NCBI RefSeq assembly: GCF_900116865.1
Contig: NZ_FPCD01000003.1
Location: 62,001-126,000 of the forward strand
Source of the DNA: Butyrivibrio sp. M55
GTDB taxonomy: Bacteria > Bacillota > Clostridia > Lachnospirales > Lachnospiraceae
DNA length: 64,000 nt
Direction of reading: 5' to 3'
How positions within the stretch are numbered: position 1 is the stretch's first letter; every line of letters begins with the position of its first letter. A model generated the notes under the pieces. That model saw only the letters and a program-made list of their open reading frames with translations. It ran no database searches and was not told the DNA's origin. Below are positions 61,495 to 64,000 of the stretch, in pieces. Made by a program: the position numbers and the translations under genes.

Positions 61495-63888
61495 TCACTT
61501 TATAAACGTAACTATGGTAACTCCTGCATCTCCCTCGCCGAATTCTCCCAATTTAAAAGATTTAACATACGGAACCGACTTAAGATGAGCGTGAACTGCC
61601 TGTCTTAAAATTCCCGCACCTTTTCCGTGCACGACTCTCACATTGTTAAGATGTGACATATATGCATCGTCAAGATATTTATCAAGAGCGGCGATCGCAT
61701 CATCACTGTTCTTGCCGATAAGATTTACCTCTGTTTTTATGCTTGCTGCACGCGAAAGATCCATCTTACCGCTTCCCGAAGATCTTCCGTAAAATTTCTT
61801 CATTGCAGCCTTTCCATCATCCTCTTTTATGAGAACAAGATCTCTGATGTTTGCCTTAGTACGCATGATTCCGCACTGCACATAGAGATTTCCGTCCTTG
61901 TCAGGCTTTGAGCTTATTGTGCCCTTAAGCCCCATAGATACGATTTTTACGGATTCACCGAGCTTAAGCTGTGATTCTTTCAGGATAGGATGTGTCTCTT
62001 TTGCCTTCTCTTTTTTTGCAGATATCACTTTATTCTTGTCAGAAATCTTCTGACCCACACCGGTTCTGGCTCTCTCAAGATCCTGCATTGACGCTCCCGG
62101 GCCGGCTTTTCTAAATACTCTTATAGTTTCATCCGCAACATCCTTGGCTTCCTGCAGAATATCCCTTGCCTGTTCGTTAGCTTCCCTGATAATGTCATCG
62201 CGCTGCTTATCAAGCTTGTCAGACTTCTCCTCAAGGCGCTTCTTGAGCTCCTCAACCTCTTTTTTGTATTCTGCGATCTCAAGCCTCTCGGACTCGATCG
62301 TCTTTCTGCTCTTTTCAAGATCTGCAAGAAGATCCTCAAACTTTTTATCCTCAGTACTTATCTGCTCTTTTGCCGCATCGATAATTTCTTCGGAAAGACC
62401 AAGCTTTGAAGAAATCGCAAAAGCATTACTCTTTCCGGGAATACCGATAAGAAGCCTGTATGTGGGCTTAAGTGACTCCACATCAAACTCGCAGCTTGCA
62501 TTCTGCACACCATCAGTATTGAGCGCATAAACTTTAAGTTCACTGTAGTGCGTAGTTGCAAGCGTCCTGATATTCCTCTTATGAAGATCGTTAAGTATCG
62601 AAATGGCAAGAGCCGCTCCCTCTGTGGGATCCGTTCCCGCACCAAGCTCATCAAAAAGACACAGCGAATTCTCGTCTGCATTTTTGAGGATTGAAACTGT
62701 ATTTGTCATATGCGATGAAAACGTTGAAAGAGACTGCTCGATGCTCTGCTCGTCTCCTATATCCGCATACACTTCGTCGAACACCGAAAGCTCGGACCTG
62801 TCACCTGCAGGTATCGCAAGTCCCGCCTGTCCCATTATGGTCAAAAGACCTACTGTCTTAAGCGTTACAGTCTTACCACCGGTATTGGGGCCCGTGATTA
62901 TGAGCATTCCAAAGTCTTTTCCGGCATAAACATCTATCGGAACAACCTTGTTCTTGTCGATAAGAGGATGTCTGCCCTTCCTGATATCAAAATAGTGACG
63001 GTCGTTGAACACAGGCGGAATCGCATTGATCTCAAGCGCATATGATGCCTTGGCAAAAACAAAATCAAGATCCGTCATTATCTCAGAGTTATATCTGATA
63101 TCATTTACATGCTCCGAAACTTTTACGCTAAGCTCAGCAAGAATCTTATCAATCTCAGCACTTTCATGAAGCATAAGCTCTTTTAACTTGTTGTTGAGCT
63201 CAACCACTGCCGCAGGCTCGATAAAAAGAGTCGATCCCGAAGACGACTGGTCATGGACAAGTCCGTTTATCTGTGACTTATACTCCGCCTTAACAGGAAT
63301 ACAATATCTGTCTCCACGCATGGTAACGACCGCATCCTGAAGATATGTCCTCATGGATCCGTTTATCATTCTGCCAAGCTGCTCATGTATCCTGTCGTTG
63401 GTAAGCATAATATCGCGTCTGATATGCTTGAGCGCAGGGCTTGCATCAGAACTTATCTCATCTTCCGAAACAATGCATCTTCTGATTTCCTGCGCAACAA
63501 AAGTAAGAGGCTCCAAAAGCTCAAAGCTCTCTGAAAGAGAATCTCTTGATTCACCGTCTCTCTGCGGTCTTCCGTATGACTTTACCCTGTTTACGTTATC
63601 CAAAAAAGCCGCTACCTTGAGAAGGTTGGCCGCATCCAAAGAGCTTCCGATCTTGAGTGCCTTGAGAACACCTGTAAAATCCTTGTTGCCCCCAAAAGAA
63701 ACCGAACCTTTTTTGAATATCCTGTCGATTCCGTCTTTTGTCTTCTGCAGATTTTTTCTGATTTCTTTTATATCAGACGACGGTACAAGCTCCCTGCAAA
63801 GCTTCTTTCCGGGTTCTGAGCTTGCATGTTCCGTAAGTTTCTCTGTTATTTTATCGTACTCGAGTACGTGAAGTGCTTTCTGATTCAT
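61495..63888 (-). CDS. mutS2: MutS2 protein with Smr domain
   Basis: A 797-aa MutS2: N-terminal core, ABC-type ATPase with Walker A ITGPNTGGKTVTLKT, Walker B LCLFDELGAGTDPTEGAALA and THYSELK. A long coiled-coil/KOW-like linker and a C-terminal Smr domain (VRVVHGKGAGILRQAVHAHLK, final HxxGEFGEGDAG-like loop) follow. MutS2 suppresses homologous recombination and, in Bacillus, rescues collided ribosomes. The start at 63888 follows AAGGACTATAGG. First gene of an operon with the two-component system and two RNA methyltransferases. The 112 bases upstream (63889-64000) hold only a short CTAGT/ACTAG repeat and no clear promoter. Confidence 0.96.
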   Translation of the reverse strand: MNQKALHVLEYDKITEKLTEHASSEPGKKLCRELVPSSDIKEIRKNLQKTKDGIDRIFKKGSVSFGGNKDFTGVLKALKIGSSLDAANLLKVAAFLDNVNRVKSYGRPQRDGESRDSLSESFELLEPLTFVAQEIRRCIVSEDEISSDASPALKHIRRDIMLTNDRIHEQLGRMINGSMRTYLQDAVVTMRGDRYCIPVKAEYKSQINGLVHDQSSSGSTLFIEPAAVVELNNKLKELMLHESAEIDKILAELSVKVSEHVNDIRYNSEIMTDLDFVFAKASYALEINAIPPVFNDRHYFDIRKGRHPLIDKNKVVPIDVYAGKDFGMLIITGPNTGGKTVTLKTVGLLTIMGQAGLAIPAGDRSELSVFDEVYADIGDEQSIEQSLSTFSSHMTNTVSILKNADENSLCLFDELGAGTDPTEGAALAISILNDLHKRNIRTLATTHYSELKVYALNTDGVQNASCEFDVESLKPTYRLLIGIPGKSNAFAISSKLGLSEEIIDAAKEQISTEDKKFEDLLADLEKSRKTIESERLEIAEYKKEVEELKKRLEEKSDKLDKQRDDIIREANEQARDILQEAKDVADETIRVFRKAGPGASMQDLERARTGVGQKISDKNKVISAKKEKAKETHPILKESQLKLGESVKIVSMGLKGTISSKPDKDGNLYVQCGIMRTKANIRDLVLIKEDDGKAAMKKFYGRSSGSGKMDLSRAASIKTEVNLIGKNSDDAIAALDKYLDDAYMSHLNNVRVVHGKGAGILRQAVHAHLKSVPYVKSFKLGEFGEGDAGVTIVTFIK

Positions 63889-64000
63889 CCTATAGTCCTT
63901 AATACCACATCTTTTACACAATTATCCAAATTACAGTTTATCATTTATAAGACCCTGTGGCTAGTGTCCTACTAGTATTCAGCCGTAAAAGCGGATATAA

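Noticed and set aside
1..64000. CRISPR array, tRNA, rRNA or insertion sequence
   Set aside because: No regularly spaced repeats, no tRNA-like clover-leaf with TTCGA-type arms and no transposase were seen on reading; a tRNA scan and IS search would settle it.
63922..64000. RNA gene at the right edge
   Set aside because: Only a short CTAGT/ACTAG inverted repeat is visible and the window ends.

Overview
The window looks like a chromosomal segment of a low-to-mid GC, anaerobic Firmicute, most likely a gut or rumen member of the Lachnospiraceae (Butyrivibrio/Roseburia-like). This is inferred from gene content: a long Firmicutes-type SRP RNA, an UgpC/MsmX-type shared sugar ATPase, a YesL protein, a split transketolase, a SEC-C methionine aminopeptidase, many diderm-unlike lipoproteins and strong AGGAGG ribosome binding sites. 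I saw no tRNA or rRNA genes, CRISPR array or insertion sequence, and no gene-free stretch longer than 300 bases.

Layout. 0-0.95 kb is the edge of an integrated element (an XRE regulator plus an att-like region) that abuts the 3' end of guaA. 1-9.9 kb holds housekeeping genes (guaA, an NlpC/P60 hydrolase, asnS, a secreted FKBP/trigger-factor-like lipoprotein, a DUF1934 protein, ispE) and an unknown 207-aa protein behind a textbook sigma-28 promoter, which suggests a motile organism. 10-14 kb is a pyrimidine cluster (pyrC, a lipoprotein, pyrK, pyrD). 14-18.8 kb holds an acyltransferase and a cell-wall set (alpha/beta hydrolase, membrane-anchored MurF-like ligase, Ddl). 18.8-30.4 kb has a degenerate GH9-like lipoprotein, an aconitase-superfamily hydratase, an orphan sugar-binding lipoprotein, tadA, an Rrf2 regulator, the SRP RNA, and a sugar-uptake control block (PucR-like regulator, ATPase, YesL). 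30.5-34.6 kb has metG, map and a PhnD-like lipoprotein. 34.7-39.6 kb is a pentose block running kinase, epimerase, split transketolase, rpe, which would feed L-ribulose or a related pentose into the pentose phosphate pathway. 39.6-43.4 kb has an OGG-type glycosylase coupled to a membrane-anchored Mrr-like nuclease, a PTS IIC-like protein and a secreted beta-helix protein.

43.7-54 kb is the accessory part. It includes an operon-like run of cysteine-containing lipoproteins with a TlpA-type thioredoxin and a membrane polyferredoxin (44.4-49.0 kb), an sdpRI-type autorepressor/immunity pair with twin operators, an XRE membrane protein, a LysR regulator with a candidate small RNA divergent from it, an LPD3-like small protein and a DinB-like protein. 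54-57.2 kb is an ABC exporter pair with a GNAT gene. 57.3-63.9 kb is a tight minus-strand operon of mutS2, a two-component system, trmL and an RlmD-type methyltransferase.

The best candidates for something undescribed are the redox-lipoprotein operon, the small RNA opposite the LysR gene, the operator arrangement of the sdpRI pair, and the Gly/Ser/Lys-rich inserts in otherwise ordinary enzymes. Protein families were assigned by eye from motifs; no searches were run.
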